From: Palaemon carinicauda | Taxonomy: Eukaryota; Arthropoda; Malacostraca; Decapoda; Palaemonidae | Reading direction: 5' to 3' | DNA: 64,000 nt | Assembly (NCBI RefSeq): GCF_036898095.1 | Contig: NC_090765.1 | Coordinates: forward strand, 28,628,915 to 28,692,914 | Shown: piece by piece, positions 10,690 to 21,995 of the stretch | How the letters are laid out: every line of letters starts with the position of its first letter | Position numbering within the stretch: the first letter of the stretch is position 1 | The notes under the pieces: model-generated | What the model saw: the letters and a program-made list of their open reading frames with translations, nothing else | Database searches by the model: none | What the model was told of the DNA's origin: nothing | Position numbers and translations under genes: made by a program

Positions 10690-12335
10690 GAAGGTGAATT
10701 CTAACTTTCCTGTCAATGAATACTTAGCAGTATACGTGAAATATCTGTTGAAAACATTCGCAAGCTGGCGTGGTGAAGGATAGAACCTATGTCATAGAGG
10801 ATCCCAAATGCACTCGACCACAGCAATTATAGAAAAAACAACAAGCAATTGAAGGGGGGAAGGGTAGGGGAAAGAGAAAGTCCGAACACCCAACACTAAC
10901 TAGAAAGTCCATTGACAAAATTCCTCATTAACCGTGTCCTTTTAATTTAGCTTCGATAACCTTTCCTGCTATAATGATCTATGATTATTGAACTATGTAA
11001 CCCTTCATTTTCAGCCAAGAGCAACACAATTTGGTAGGGGAAGAAAGATTAAAAACCTTACCTCTGCATTGGAACATTTTCATAACATTCCTTACAACTC
11101 ATGCAAGTCCTGCAGCTGTCTTCTGACAGAATTGGAAGTGGAAGCATCAGTAATGGTTGACAACTCCAAATTAGATGGGTTGCACAAATAAAGACTACCA
11201 GATTAACGGTAATCAAACAAGATTAAAAAAAAGTACCATTAACACAGGAATCAGCATAAAAAACACACCAAAACACACAAATGCTTACAAAAGCTATGGC
11301 AATAATCCGTTGAAAAGACTCATGGAGCGATGGTTGTTATTCAATCGTCCCTCAAAGCAAACTACCAAAAGAATAGTTTTGACTCTTATTCCAGCCATCA
11401 CTGTTACCAACGGCAGGACAGAATAGGAGGTAACAGGATTGCCAATCTGGTAAAAATTTGGGTTGGTTAATAGGATTCAGGGCTAGATAAATTATCCTAG
11501 GATAATGTTTATTAACATTTAATTTAAAGGTATCAGGTTTGTATAGCAAGGGAATATAAAAATTACTTTTAAAATTGGTTATTTTATTCTTATTTATATA
11601 CAAAATCTTTCATCCTTTAAAATAGGGAGACTCACTCATTAGTGGGAGGAAGTCACCTGAAATCAAACTGAAAGGTTCTATTCTTCCCTAGACATGTCAT
11701 CCTTCTTTGCCTTATACAGGAGCAAGAAACGTGACTCTAACAAACTCCGAAACAAGTACTGGCTTAAAAGGAAGCTATTACTAGGACCAAAAAGAAAAAC
11801 TTCTCTCTCTAACAGGATGTAAATGGCAACAGCTTTGTCAAATCAGGAACATCAAGAAAAATGTTTGGTGAGGCACTGACCCATCCTACCTTTTCCAGGA
11901 TGATGGAGAAGTTGCTTTTTGGCAGATGTAGTCAGCAAGATAGGTTCTCAATCATGTAACGCACCATCATCAAATATTTGACCAGCATGTAATGGTTATG
12001 GCTGCTGCACCTCCTTGAGAGAGAAACACATTGAAAGGTAGAAGAGCCAGTCATTCTACCTCTCCAAGAATTTTGCTGAATGTGTTACCTTAGAAGAGAT
12101 GCATACTAAATTCAGCGAGGGAACTGGGAGTGCTACACAACTACTGAGCATCCAAGGAAAACGGGTCCTCTGTAACATTAACACTGACATTATAAATTCC
12201 TGATGCCCACGTAACGCATCCTGACATAACGTTCGTAACGCCCGTTTTTCAAATTAGTAGTTTTCCACTGAGAAGCATGGAAAGATACCTCACTCTGCAA
12301 AAGACAGTGCCACATAGCATCAACAACGCAAATAA
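10690..12335. other. Intron sequence with traces of DIRS termini
   Basis: Mostly unassigned intron DNA. At about 11,535-11,660, AGGTTTGTATAGCAAGGGAA and then CATCCTTTAAAATAGGGAGA and GACTCACTCATTAGTGGGAG resemble the internal complementary regions of E3, E5 and E7, suggesting an eroded DIRS end. A 16-bp perfect palindrome, ATTATCCTAGGATAAT, lies near 11,490. Confidence 0.4.
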
Positions 12336-12339
12336 AAAC

Positions 12340-13965
12340 CCTCCGCTACTTATAGGGGTGACTTACTCTTAGGAAGGAGGAGTCCTCACCAACTGGTATT
12401 GGCTATGACCCAAGGTTCTCTACTTCCATCTGAAATTAATAGTAGTAGGAACCCTACCCTCGCTAAAATAAAGTGCCGGTATAGGGTAATGCAATGATAG
12501 AGGCCTGCAAAAGCATGAGTGTGAGAGCAACTAGCAATGTAAGTCGCGAGAACCCGAAGGTTCAATGCGATGGAGGCCCGAAGGTCTTACAGTGCCACGA
12601 GAGCCCTAAGGTTCAACCTGACGAGAGCCCGAAGGCTTATGATCACGCTAGCCTGATGGGTGATCGTCACAAGACCTTGACGGGTCAATGTGAGCAGAAC
12701 CCGCATGTTCGAAAAGATGTTTCCTCAAGCAAGAGGAGGAGAATGTCTGGGATGGAAAGGGGTCACAAATCCTTCCACCCTACAAACCTCCGAAGAAGAA
12801 GGTAAAGCTGACTCCGCCCAAGGGGGAGACTGCTCCAGCTCGAGATCTACCTCCCACGAAGGGAAGATTTGTTCCCAAGGAGAACTTTGCTTAAGGCAGT
12901 GCTCTAACTATGGCTCAGGAGGAGAAATGTAACATGACCGCCGATGCCCAGTGGTGGTCTTCTCTCGCGAACAAGAGGTGTGTTCCCCAAAATGGGAAAC
13001 CTGCCTCGAAGTATGCTCTGCCACCACCCTTGGTGGATCAGCAACATCTTCAGCGTCGGACACAGACTCGAGGTCTGACCGATGGGCTGCAGCACCTACA
13101 CCCACAGAAAGAGGGTCAACCTCTGTGTAGGAAGGAGAAGAATGCCTTTTCTCCACTCCTAACTGAAGAAGTTAAAAAAGAACCTCCTTCAAAAGGGGAC
13201 CATCAATGCCCAGCAATGACCAAAAAGATAAGATGTCGGTAAACGAGCAGGCGCTCCCTGAGGGAAGGGACGAAGCTGACTCGCTAGGGGAGTCAAAGCC
13301 GTCACCTAACCTGCAGGGTTGACTTGAAGTAACCAAGCCTGCGCTGCTACTTGGCCGTTCCCCGGAAGGTCCTGGTGGAGGAGCAGTTTCAGAAAGAGGT
13401 TGGGGGATAGAAGAAGCAACTCGTAATTTCTTCGACTTTGAGGAAGACCTCAAAGGGGAAGAGTAGCGCTTAGCCTTCTTCTTCTTCCAGCGCCCGAACC
13501 TCTTCCATAGGAAGGCAGACCACTCCCTACACTGATAACACGTGTCCTCCTAGAACATAGATGGCCTCAGCAAGCTGGGCACAGCAGGTAGGGGTCTGTC
13601 TCAACGGAAGACCTAAAGGTACTGCAAGTGTGGCTCTCAAGACCAGGATAAGTATGTATACCAGGACTCCAGTCACACGCACAATCTGAAAAGAGAAAAA
13701 GAGAAAGATTAGTCAAGGCAAGTTAAATGCGGGAGACAGCGACATTATGTCCGCACTCTACAGAGCCAAGAAGCTAAGTGGTTACTCAGCCGAGAGTTGT
13801 GAGTGTGCGGAGTAGCCGAGTTACCCCACCCCCACCCGTTAACGAGCGGAGGGGTAGTTATCCCTCACTAAAATTATCTTGGCTCGTCTTTCAGCTACGC
13901 CGAAAGTAATACCCCTATAAATAGCTGTGGGTTTGTATTTGTGCTGGAACAAACTTTCATTAAGG
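12340..13965 (-). mobile_element. E2: internally deleted DIRS-type element remnant
   Basis: The right side (minus-strand 5' end, about 13,800-13,965) has the E3-family inverted-repeat text: CGTTAACGAGCGGAGGGGTA, then CAGCTACGCCGAAAGTAATA and CCCCTATAAATAGC. The left side (12,340-12,480) has CTACTTATAGGGGTGACTTA and ACCCTCGCTAAAA, the DIRS 3'-end text also seen in E5 and E7. Only gag-like coding remains between them; RT, RNase H and recombinase are gone. It is on the MTPAP strand inside its intron. Confidence 0.65.
12490..13660 (-). pseudogene. E2 gag-like remnant with Cys motif and about 35-bp coding minisatellite
   Basis: On the minus strand, 13,500-13,620 reads ETDPYLLCPAC and then a CREW-like segment and a basic stretch (KKKKAKR). 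This parallels the Cys-motif N-terminus of E3, E7 and E8. The frame at 13,172-13,453 continues with Ser/Pro-rich text (SSAGLVTSSQP, SPSESASSLPSGSA) matching E3's SPSESAPPLPPGDA. At about 12,540-12,700 an imperfect repeat of GAGCCCGAAGGTTCAA occurs in the same position as the RS-type repeats of E7 and E8. Frameshifts and stops separate the pieces. Confidence 0.55.
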
Positions 13966-13969
13966 AGAT

Positions 13970-14845
13970 CAACCACTATGAGGGTGCCTGATGTTGTTAG
14001 GTAAGAATCTTTCAGAAATTTCTCTAGGACTGTCAGTCTTTCTACACAAATTGTAATGCAAAGTTATAAGAGATGCACTTACTAAACAGTTTTCATAACC
14101 ATTCTTTCAATTTTTTACAACAAACATTGATTAGAGCTCAACTTCCTGGAAGCATTGACAACATGTACTTTGCCATGTACTACAGGGTCAAAAAGATTTT
14201 TGAATTGGTAAATTTCATTAAAGTGAGGATCAAGCAGTCAAACCAGAATACCGAATGGAGAGAGGCCTTATCCATAAAATCAAAAGATGAGAAGAATAGG
14301 CCTTCTACCATCATTCTTTTCAGTTGATGATTGGCAGTCAAGGAACAGACTAATGGGTTAACCTGTAAATAAGTAGCTTCACTGTCACCTTTCTCTGGGC
14401 AGTCAGAGGAAGAAGTAAAAATTTCTTCAGGTTTGTATGGTTAGAAAAAAATGATTATCTTTAAATTGTGTGAACTGTTCTTCCATCAATACAAACCTTC
14501 ATCCTTTAATATAGGAGACTCACTAGTTGGTAGGAGGATGTCCCAGTGGGTATGTTGTGGGTACAGCAAGAATAGATAACTCCAGAAACTTTCTAATTAG
14601 CTTATCATATGGGATGTATATCTTGTTAGAACCAGGAACAGTAACTTTTAGTGAGAAACTTAGAACTGGGTCACATTAAAACCTTATCTCCCTTCTTGAA
14701 GGGTAATAGTGTCAGAAGTGTCATTCTCCACAGGCAAATATAGGAAAATATGCTTAAATAAACTATGCCCATCCTCCCCTATGTTAAAGGAGAAGATGGA
14801 GTAGTTGCACCTTATCAGGCTGAATCTGCTTGAATGGAATAACCA
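13970..14845. other. Intron sequence with another DIRS-terminus trace
   Basis: At about 14,430-14,545, GGTTTGTATGGTTAGAAAAA and then AATACAAACCTTCATCCTTT with GACTCACTAGTTGGTAGGAG again resemble a DIRS internal complementary region. Nothing else could be named. Confidence 0.4.
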
Positions 14846-15228
14846 TTAACCTGTTAAGCGTTCCCCCTGGACCAGGTTGCCGCTAACGTACCGTCATGCT
14901 TTTTTTGCCCTGAGCGGTCATTTCACTAATGATAATTTTTCAAAGTTAATATTTCTTTATGCTTATAATTCGTATTTATAGTTAAGAGTAGGGATATTAA
15001 TTAAATGGTAGAGTAAAAAAAAACAATTAATATCACTATTATTTCATTTCAAATGGCAACATAATACTGAATATTCTAATGGGTTCATTTTATCTTCAAT
15101 CGTAAATCTTACCCTTGGATAAGCAACGAAAGCAAAGGAATACACACACACACACACACACTCTCACACTCTCTCTCTCTCCATAGTTTTCAAATATGTT
15201 CGTCATACATTTGTACATTAGTTATCCA

Positions 15229-15236
15229 CACACACA

Positions 15237-15290
<54 letters not shown>

Positions 15291-15306
15291 CTCGCTCTCG
15301 CTCTCG

Positions 15307-15380
<74 letters not shown>
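15229..15380. repeat. (CA)n/(CT)n compound microsatellite with CTCTCG interruption
   Basis: CACACACACA leads into (CT)n. The run is interrupted near the middle (about 15,285-15,315) by a regular block of five CTCTCG units. Confidence 0.95.
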
Positions 15381-15384
<4 letters not shown>

Positions 15385-15394
15385 GTTTCCTTTC

Positions 15395-15634
15395 CTATAT
15401 AGTTTTGTGAAATCTTGTTGTCCAGTCATTCGGTAATGAGAAGTCATTGTCGCTTTCGGCATCGAAAGAAAACTTTGTTTCTTCAATATACTCATCACTG
15501 GAGGATTCAGAACTAGTGCTCTCATTATCAAACAGGTTATCATTATCAAATTCCTCAACAAGAATATCATTTATTTCATCTAAAGAAATAACCTTCCTCT
15601 TTAGACCGTTCATTACAAAAGGAACAACAAACAA
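15395..15634 (-). pseudogene. piggyBac-like transposase N-terminal fragment
   Basis: The minus-strand frame encodes ISLDEINDILVEEFDNDN, then an acidic Ser-rich stretch (STSSESSSDEYIEE) and FDAESDNDFSLPNDW. Acidic, Ser-rich N-termini with DEI-x-x-(I/L)-L are typical of piggyBac transposases. None of the catalytic DDD domain follows; the frame runs into the microsatellite. The TTAA-flanked terminal repeats around it support the assignment more than the protein does. Confidence 0.5.
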
Positions 15635-15918
15635 CCACTGAACGCCCGAAGCGCACTGATAGGAAACCAGTTTTCTAACATCAAGCTACCTTCAGAAAAA
15701 TAGTTGCCAGACATCATATAAGTTTCTATTTACAGCCCCCATAAGCTGAGAGTGTTGCCAAGTGGTGATCCTATACTTACTATACGAGTAAACGTAATAT
15801 CACGAGACTGACGGCTTGAAAAAGGCAATTAAAGTCATGAACGGAATATGCAGTTGAAGGCGGTACCGACTAGATCGTGGTGAACGGTTTAACACGTGGG
15901 TGACGCTTAACAGGTTAA

Positions 15919-16658
15919 ATACATTATCACCACCAAACCTTCGATCAAGCAAATATTGGAGTGACTGCTACACTGCCTAAAAGGGGGGGGGGGTAGAGAA
16001 GTCAATCTTTGCACATTTCATTTTGCCCTTTTGTCAAGATATTGCCTTAAACAGGATGCTTTTCAGTTCTGAGAGGATTCCAGGAGAAAAATCCAATTAC
16101 AAAAGCAGCCACCATAGTACCCAAGGAAAACATATCTAAAGGACTTTTAGGCAATGTTCCATAGATAAAAGGTGATGTTGGTCTATTATCTTCAGACCCC
16201 TGTATTTAACAGCTGAAAAATCCTGTCCTAAAAGAAAATGAAGAGAGAATACCTCTCAAATCATGAACTCTCCCCCAAGCTGCAAACTCATTCCCTTCAT
16301 AAGGGTGGGTGTGGTATCTCACACCTGTCATTCCCTAACTCCCTTGTTATGTTTGAAATGCTGAATCTTCTACATAAAAGACTTGGGTTTTATTTGAATA
16401 GAAACACAGAACTATTTACAGGATTGATAATTGTGAAATATGACTAAAACTAAAATGTATTAACTGTTAGCTCTGATGTATCTTGAAAGTCCAAGTGTAA
16501 GCTACACTATTGGGACTTTGTAAACTATCAAATTTTGCCACTTATCAGAAAGCAAGACACCCAAATTATCTACACAAATTAAGGGACGACTGTTGAGTAA
16601 TCTATATTATAAGATGTTTAATTATTAATGATACACTGTCAATCACTAACGTACTAAC
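15919..16658. other. Intron sequence, nothing recognised
   Basis: AT-rich DNA between the piggyBac element and the 28-codon MTPAP exon. It holds a run of 9-10 G near 15,985 and no coding feature. Confidence 0.5.
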
Positions 16659-16742
16659 CTGCCTACAAGTAAAAAATCGTAGTCGCCATCCAAGTTCTGT
16701 TAACTTCTGGCAGTCATACATGGTCTGTATTTGTTCTGATAC
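16659..16742 (-). CDS. MTPAP: MTPAP-like mitochondrial poly(A) polymerase, internal 28-codon exon
   Basis: This short minus-strand exon is 84 bp and phase 0 at both ends. The acceptor is TTTTCATAG|GTA and the donor CAG|GTTAGT. It encodes 28 residues beginning VSEQIQTMYDCQKLTELG and ending LRFFTCRQ. The LRFFTC segment matches the LR(Y/F)LTC helix that sits just before the nucleotidyltransferase fold in animal MTPAP (established family knowledge). Its position between the linker exon and the catalytic exon, and the unbroken phase, support it despite its size. The following intron (6,215-16,658) is the longest in the window and contains a MITE, DIRS remnant E2, a piggyBac-type element and degenerate repeats. 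Confidence 0.9.
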
Positions 16743-17712
16743 CTATGAAAAGAAAAGTCAAGAAAAAAGTGAACATTAACAAAATACAAAATACAACAAC
16801 AGCAATGTTCTTATTTGAAAAAAAAATAATCCTAATCAAGAAAAACATACCTGAGAAAAAAACTAACTTTTCATAAATCTCCTGTTGGTTTGTGATTAAG
16901 GTTAAATACATGTGAACTTGCACTCATCATTTTAGCATATATTATAAAATATAGATTAAAAAAAATTTTTATGACTAGTTATCTAAGAAGCCACGAAAAG
17001 GAAAACCTGTTATAAGTACAAGACGTATTTCATGCATCTACTGTAATTTATAACAATTATTCAATGGCTCAGTTTCTAGAAATTTTAAAATAAAATAAAG
17101 TTATAATAACTTTCCTCTAATATGCCATAATGTGAACAGTGACAGAGTGAAGAACTAGTAAAATTAAGGGAATAAGCCTAAACTATAGTACATGCATGGC
17201 TTCCTATTCCTATTCCTAGCCTTCCAAACTTGAACAAACCTGAAAAATAAAACCTATAGATGCCACATAATTAATACATAAACATTGTTATTACTTTACA
17301 GTACTACTGCACATGCAAAGAAGCCACCACAGTTGGAAAAGCATTATATAAGGAAGTACAGGCCAATGTCCAGTAATTTTTTATTCTTTTCACTTAAATT
17401 TGTTAAAGCAATACAGTACTTCTCTTTCATTATATATCTCCCCCTTGTTTTAATGACTATACATGACAAATTCGTAGATAATTTGTATTTTTCCTAACTA
17501 TACAAATCTTAGCTATTTAATAGGTATTAATTTCAGCGTAGCTGAAATGACGAGTCGTTAAAATTTAGCAAGGGTTAACTACCCTTACGGCTAGTTAGCG
17601 GGGATAGGGGAGGGTAGCTTGCTACCGCCACACCCCCCTCACACACCTGTGATTGAGCTCAATTTGCTTGGAGGTAGGACTTTAAGGGGGATAGGGCTGG
17701 CAGGCAAGTTTG

Positions 17713-17820
17713 TTTAAATAGCTAAGGTTTGTATAGTTAGGAAAAATACAGTACAAATTATCTACAAATTTGTCATTTGTTCCATAACTGGAATTCAAAC
17801 CACACTATTTAATAGGGGTG
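17713..17820 (-). repeat. E3 internal complementary region
   Basis: The first half (TTTAAATAGCTAAGGTTTGT through ATCTACAAATTTGTCA) is the reverse complement of the outer right end at 17,464-17,525. The second half (TTTGTTCCATAACTGGAATT through CACACTATTTAATAGGGG) is the reverse complement of the outer left end at about 21,944-21,995. In DIRS elements this region is thought to pair with both ends of the RNA or cDNA to allow completion and circularisation of the copy. Confidence 0.85.
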
Positions 17821-18244
17821 ACTCACCCATTAGGTAGGGTGGTCGTCCCTGCCAATCTGGGTTTTGGCTCTATCCGGGGGCTCCTTATCTGAGTATGTCA
17901 GTACTCAAAAATAAGGAGTCCCTGCACCTCGCTAAAACCTTGCTACGCAAAGTCCGTGGCCTACGCAAGCTGTGTGATGAGGTATATAGAGGTATGACCG
18001 TCCAGGTAAAGTTATTCGAGTTCTTTAAAAGGAAAAACTGTGTAACCAGGACTTTCCCAATACCACCTCGTCAGGGTATGGGGATGCAACAGTATTAGTC
18101 TCAATACTAGGTACACAAGGGAGCATGATTTACATGCAGTGGTTTAAGGTCAGCTGTGCAGAGAACCTAGGATGCTGCTTTCCTCAAGAGAGGGGAGGAT
18201 AAAGAAAAGAATAAGAGCCAGTCAAACCTTTTCATTCACGCAGA

Positions 18245-19330
18245 CTACAACTGGGTAACAATGCCCTCAACCTTCTGCTACTTGTCCAATAAGGAGCTTG
18301 AGGTCTGAACCAGCTGTTGTGCAGCCACCACAGGACCGATTAAGAACGTATTGAGTCTCCTGTGGGTCACGTTTTGAAGGTAGTGGGATGTGAATGTGGT
18401 CTGATGTTTCCACACCCCAGCTTGAGGAATCTGCGTCACTGAGAAGTTTCTCTTGAATGCCAGGGACTTAGCTACGCCCCTGACATCATGAGCTCTGGGG
18501 CGACATGAAGGAGGAGGGTCTGGATCCAGACATGGTCTATGACCTTGCGAATCCATGCTGAGATGGTGTTTTTGGTGACCCTCCTCTTGGTCCTTCCTGT
18601 GCTGAAGAATAGTGCAGGCACACGGGGACGGGCTACGGCTGTTCTCTTAAGATACAGCCTCAAACTCCTCACTGGGCATAGTAAGAGATGGTCTGGGTCA
18701 TTTGTTAAAGAACGGAGACTAGAAATCCGGAAGGAGTCGAATCGTGGATCCGCTACTCCTGGGTTGTGAGTCTTAGCAATAAACACAGGGACGAAGCTGA
18801 ACGTTACCTCTCCTCATCCCTTTGAATGGGCGATGTCGTATGAGAGACCATGAAGTTCACTGACTAGTTTGGCCGAAGCCAAATACTAGCAGGAATACCG
18901 TCTTCCAAGTCAGGTGGCGATCAGTTGCCTGGCATAATGGTTTATAAGGAGGTCTCTTAAGAGACCTGAGAACTCAAACCACGTTCCATGGGGGAGGTCT
19001 CACTTCTGACTGAGGACAAGTAAGTTCATAACTCCGTATGAGTAAGGAAAGTTCTAGCGATGAAGAAATGTCCATTCCTTTCAGTCTAAAGGCGAGGCTT
19101 AAAGCTGAGCGATAGCCTTTTACTGCCGAGACTGACAGGCATATTTCTTCGCACAAATACACGAGAAACTCCACTATTGCTGAATAGCGGCATCGAGAGG
19201 AGAGATACCCCTTCCACGACACCAACCACAGAAGACTTTCCACTTTGCCTGGTAAACTGATGCTGATGACTTTCGCAGGTATGCAGACATCCTAGTCGCA
19301 ACTTGTTGCGAAAATCCTCTCTCAGAGAGG
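18245..19330 (-). pseudogene. E3 tyrosine recombinase, broken
   Basis: The minus strand gives three frame-shifted pieces: the N-terminal core-binding part (ERGFSQQVATRMSAYLRKSS, then LSVSAVKGYRSALSLAFRL), a middle part (ISSLRSLTNDPDHLLLCPVR, RPRVPALFFSTG, ISAWIRKVI) and the C-terminal part. The C-terminal part retains the H-x-x-R box (AHDVRGVAKSLAF) and the nucleophile region (FTSHYLQNV). The first catalytic arginine, expected in the A-(K/R)-R-V-S-E-L segment, reads A-K-L-V-S-E-L here, an Arg to Leu change. Several frameshifts separate the pieces, so the protein is dead. The enzyme in intact elements integrates circular DNA copies. Confidence 0.82.
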
Positions 19331-20822
19331 AGATGCTGGATAGTCTCCAGGCGTGAAGTCGTAGCGAAGCTACGGCTTTGTGGAATATGTTGGCATGTGG
19401 TTGTTTGACTAGATTGTGTCGTGGAGGGAGTTCTCTTGGAAGCTCCGTTAGGAGTTGCAGAAGGTCCGGGAACCATTCTGCGTGATGCCATAGCGGAGCT
19501 ATGAGGGTCATTGAAAGATTGACCGATGTTCTGGTCTTGTTGAGTACCCTCCTTATCAGACAGAACGGGGGAAAGGCGTAAACGTCAATGTTGTCCCACC
19601 ATTGTTGGAAAGCATCTTGCCAGAGAGCCTTGGGGTTTGGGACTGGCGAACAATACAGCAGGAGCCTGAAGTTCAGGGCCACTGCGAAGAGGTCCACAGT
19701 CAGAGAACCCCACCAAGTCAGGACTTTGTTGGCTACTAGATGATCCAAAGACCATTCGGTACTCACTATCTGAGATGCTTTGCTCAGGTTGTCGGCGAGC
19801 ACATTCCTTTTGCCCAAAATGAAGCGTGCCAATAGTGGTATCGAGTGGATTTCGGCCCATCTCAGTATCTTTACAGCTAGATGGGATAGATGCTGCGAAA
19901 AAGTACCTCCTTGCTTGTTGATGTAAGCCACTACTGTGGTGTTATTGCTCATCACCACCATTGAATGGCCTGCCAGGAACTGTTGGAACTGTTGAAGGCC
20001 CAGAAGGACGGGCTTCATCTCTAGGAGATTTATGTGGAGGTACTCTTCTGACTCTGACCAGAGGCCTGAGGTCGTGTGGTGCAGCACGTGGACCCCACAC
20101 CATTTTTTTGAAGCGTCTGAGAACAGCATCAAATCTGGGGGGAGGATGAGAAGATCCACTCCATTTCGTAGGTTCTTGTTTGCCACCCACCACTCGAGGT
20201 CCGTCAGTTCTGCTGATCCCATGGGGATCTGGATGTCCGGGGAATCGCGAGTCTGATTTCACCAGGACTTGAGTCGCCAATGGAGGGATCTCATCCTGAG
20301 GCGACCATTGGGGACTAGACGGGCCAGTGATGAAAGGTGACCGAGGAGACGTAACCACATTTGGGCTGGAAGTTCTTCTCGTGTGAGAAAAGGTCTTGCG
20401 ACCTTTTTCAGCCTTGTTATCTTGTCGTCTGATGGGAAGGCTTTGTGGTGATTGGTGTCTATAATCATGCCTAGGCATACCATTCTCTGTGAAGGAAGCA
20501 GGGATGACTTCTCGAGATTTACCATGATCCCCAGATCTTGACAAAGTCTCAGAAGTTTGTCTCAGTGTTGAAGAAGGGTTAACACCGAGTTCCCAAGGAT
20601 TGGCCAGATTTTAGGTGCTGTGGAAAGACCGAAGCACAGTACCTTGAACTGGTACTTTCTGTTGTCAAGGCTGAATCTTAAGTACTTCCTTGAAGACGGA
20701 TGGACTGGGATCTGGAAGTACGCGTCCTTTAGGTCCAGTGTATACATGAAGTCTTGAGGTTTTACCACTAGTCTGACTGTATCTGCCGCCTCTATGCTGA
20801 ACGGAGTTTGTTTGACAAACAT
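19086..20822 (-). pseudogene. E3 reverse transcriptase / RNase H, broken
   Basis: The RT part (20,562-20,822) shows motif A LDLKDAYFQIPV and motif B VLCFGLSTAP. The text then jumps from KIWPILGNSV to TLLQH. Compared with E7, about 25-30 residues including the YLDD catalytic box are missing. The thumb region (20,259-20,525: VNLEKSSLLPSQRMVCLGM) follows after a stop. The RNase H and trailing domain form a long open frame of 378 codons (19,086-20,222) with LMLFSDASKKW, HINLLEMK, VVMSNNTTVVAYINKQGG and GKRNVLADNLSK. The third catalytic Asp is Asn (MSN for MSD). It ends with the DIRS-typical DLFAVALNFRLLLYCSP and VYAFPPF text, overlapping the recombinase start. Confidence 0.85.
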
Positions 20823-20969
20823 GTTCAGGGCTGAGAGGTCGATGACTGGTCTCCAGCCTCCAGACGCCTTTCTTACAAGAAAGTCAACTGAAGAAGCCTG
20901 GGGACCTGTTGAGGACCTCTTGGACAGTGCCCTTCTTCAACAGGGTCTGGACTTCTGCCCGAGGGGCCC

Positions 20970-21694
20970 CTAGTTGCTTCCACCTGTATGAGCAACTTCG
21001 TAGGCATTCCCCACTGGTGGAAACGTAGGGGGAGTGCCTATCCTAACGTTTGCAGCCTCGGCTGCTCCCTCTAGGATTCTTTCCTCCCCTGAAGGACTTT
21101 TTGCCTGGATGAAACCGCATGAGACACCTGACACAACAACGTCGACAAGGGCCAGGGGATCTACCTCTGACGGCGACAATGATTGCTTAACAGAAGCACC
21201 CATGTGGATGAACTGCAGCAAGGCTTCCTTGGACCCGTAAGCCCCAAGGAAAACCAAATCTGTAAGAGGGGAGTTGGTGACAAGGCATCACCCGGGGGGA
21301 GAGGTGGGGCTGATTCGCTAGGGGAAGCAACATCATCTCTCGAGACCCGGGGTTGGTCGATAATAACTTGGTCTACACTACTACTCAATGGTCTTTCGTA
21401 AGAGACCCAATGAGTAGGAGCTTCGGAGGAGGGTTGGGCGATGGAAGAAGAGGCCTTGGGTTTTTCTTCATTCAATGAAACCTTTGAAGGAGAAATATCC
21501 CGTTTGGACTTCTTCTTCCGCCGTCGTGCAAACCTCTCCCACTGGGAGGATGACCACTCCCTACACTCACTACACTTATTAACACTATCACACCGTTGAC
21601 CTCTGCAGGCAGGACAAAGGGTGTGAGGATTAGTCTCCACCGCCGACATATGTGTCGCACAAGGGCGGCCGGAGAGTCCAGGGCAAGTGGGCAT
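20970..21694 (-). pseudogene. E3 gag-like protein, internally deleted, with Cys motif
   Basis: The likely start is the Met at 21,694 (MPTCPGLSGRPCATHMS); the longer upstream frame is only (CA)n read as CVCVCV. The N-terminus has HTLCPACRGQRCDSVNKCSE, giving CX2CX4CX5CX2C spacing with the following C, then ECREWSSSQWERF and a basic KKKSKRD nuclear-localisation-like stretch. Ser/Pro-rich text follows. After a frameshift near 21,250 the frame at 20,970-21,257 (VKQSLSPSEVDPLALVD) runs straight into the region just before RT (ILEGAAEAANVRIG). The RS-repeat middle seen in E7 and E8 is absent. Confidence 0.7.
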
Positions 21695-21995
21695 GGTCGC
21701 AGAAGTCAACTTCACACACACACACACACACACACACAGACTATGAGAAAAGAAAAACAAAAGTCGTTAATGGCTGCCAATATTCGGCAAGGATGAAGAG
21801 CAGCAACGTCCATTCACTATCCGAGCCGAATCACAGGTGTGTGAGGGGGAGCGGTAGCAAGTTACCCTCCCTAACCCCCGCTAACTAGCGGTGTGGGTAG
21901 TTAACCCACGTTAAAAATTAATGACTCGTCCTTTAAGAAAGTAATACTGTACCCCTATTAAATAGCGTGGTTTGTATTCCAGTTACGGAACAAAT

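Larger units (their letters stand above)
14850..15914 (-). mobile_element. piggyBac-type DNA transposon remnant with TTAA target duplications
   Basis: The element starts CCTGTTAAGCGT at 14,850 and ends with the exact 12-bp reverse complement ACGCTTAACAGG at 15,914. TTAA lies immediately outside each end (14,846-14,849 and 15,915-15,918), the diagnostic piggyBac target site. Inside, a minus-strand frame encodes an acidic Ser/Asp/Glu-rich segment of the kind that opens piggyBac transposases. At 1,065 bp it is far too short to hold a full transposase, so it is a deletion derivative. A long (CT)n tract has grown inside it. Confidence 0.8.
17464..21995 (-). mobile_element. E3: DIRS-type retrotransposon with both termini and internal complementary region
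   Basis: A 4.5-kb copy lies on the minus strand inside the MTPAP intron. Inverted terminal repeats: the left (5') end at about 21,831-21,963 is the reverse complement of about 17,520-17,652 (both hold CACACACCTGTGATT/AATCACAGGTGTGTG and the TAGTTAGCGGGG/CCCCGCTAACTA block). Outside the repeats the two ends differ: 21,964-21,995 ends GTTACGGAACAAAT, and 17,464-17,519 begins TGACAAATTCGTAGATAATT. An internal complementary region at 17,713-17,820 joins copies of both ends. Gag, RT, RNase H and recombinase are all present but gag and RT are shortened by deletions. Compared with E7 (same family) about 2.7 kb of gag is missing. Confidence 0.88.

Noticed and set aside
19942..20544. 200-codon minus-strand ORF overlapping E3 RNase H
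   Set aside because: It is a shadow frame of the RT/RNase H coding region. The RNase H motifs are in the other frame.
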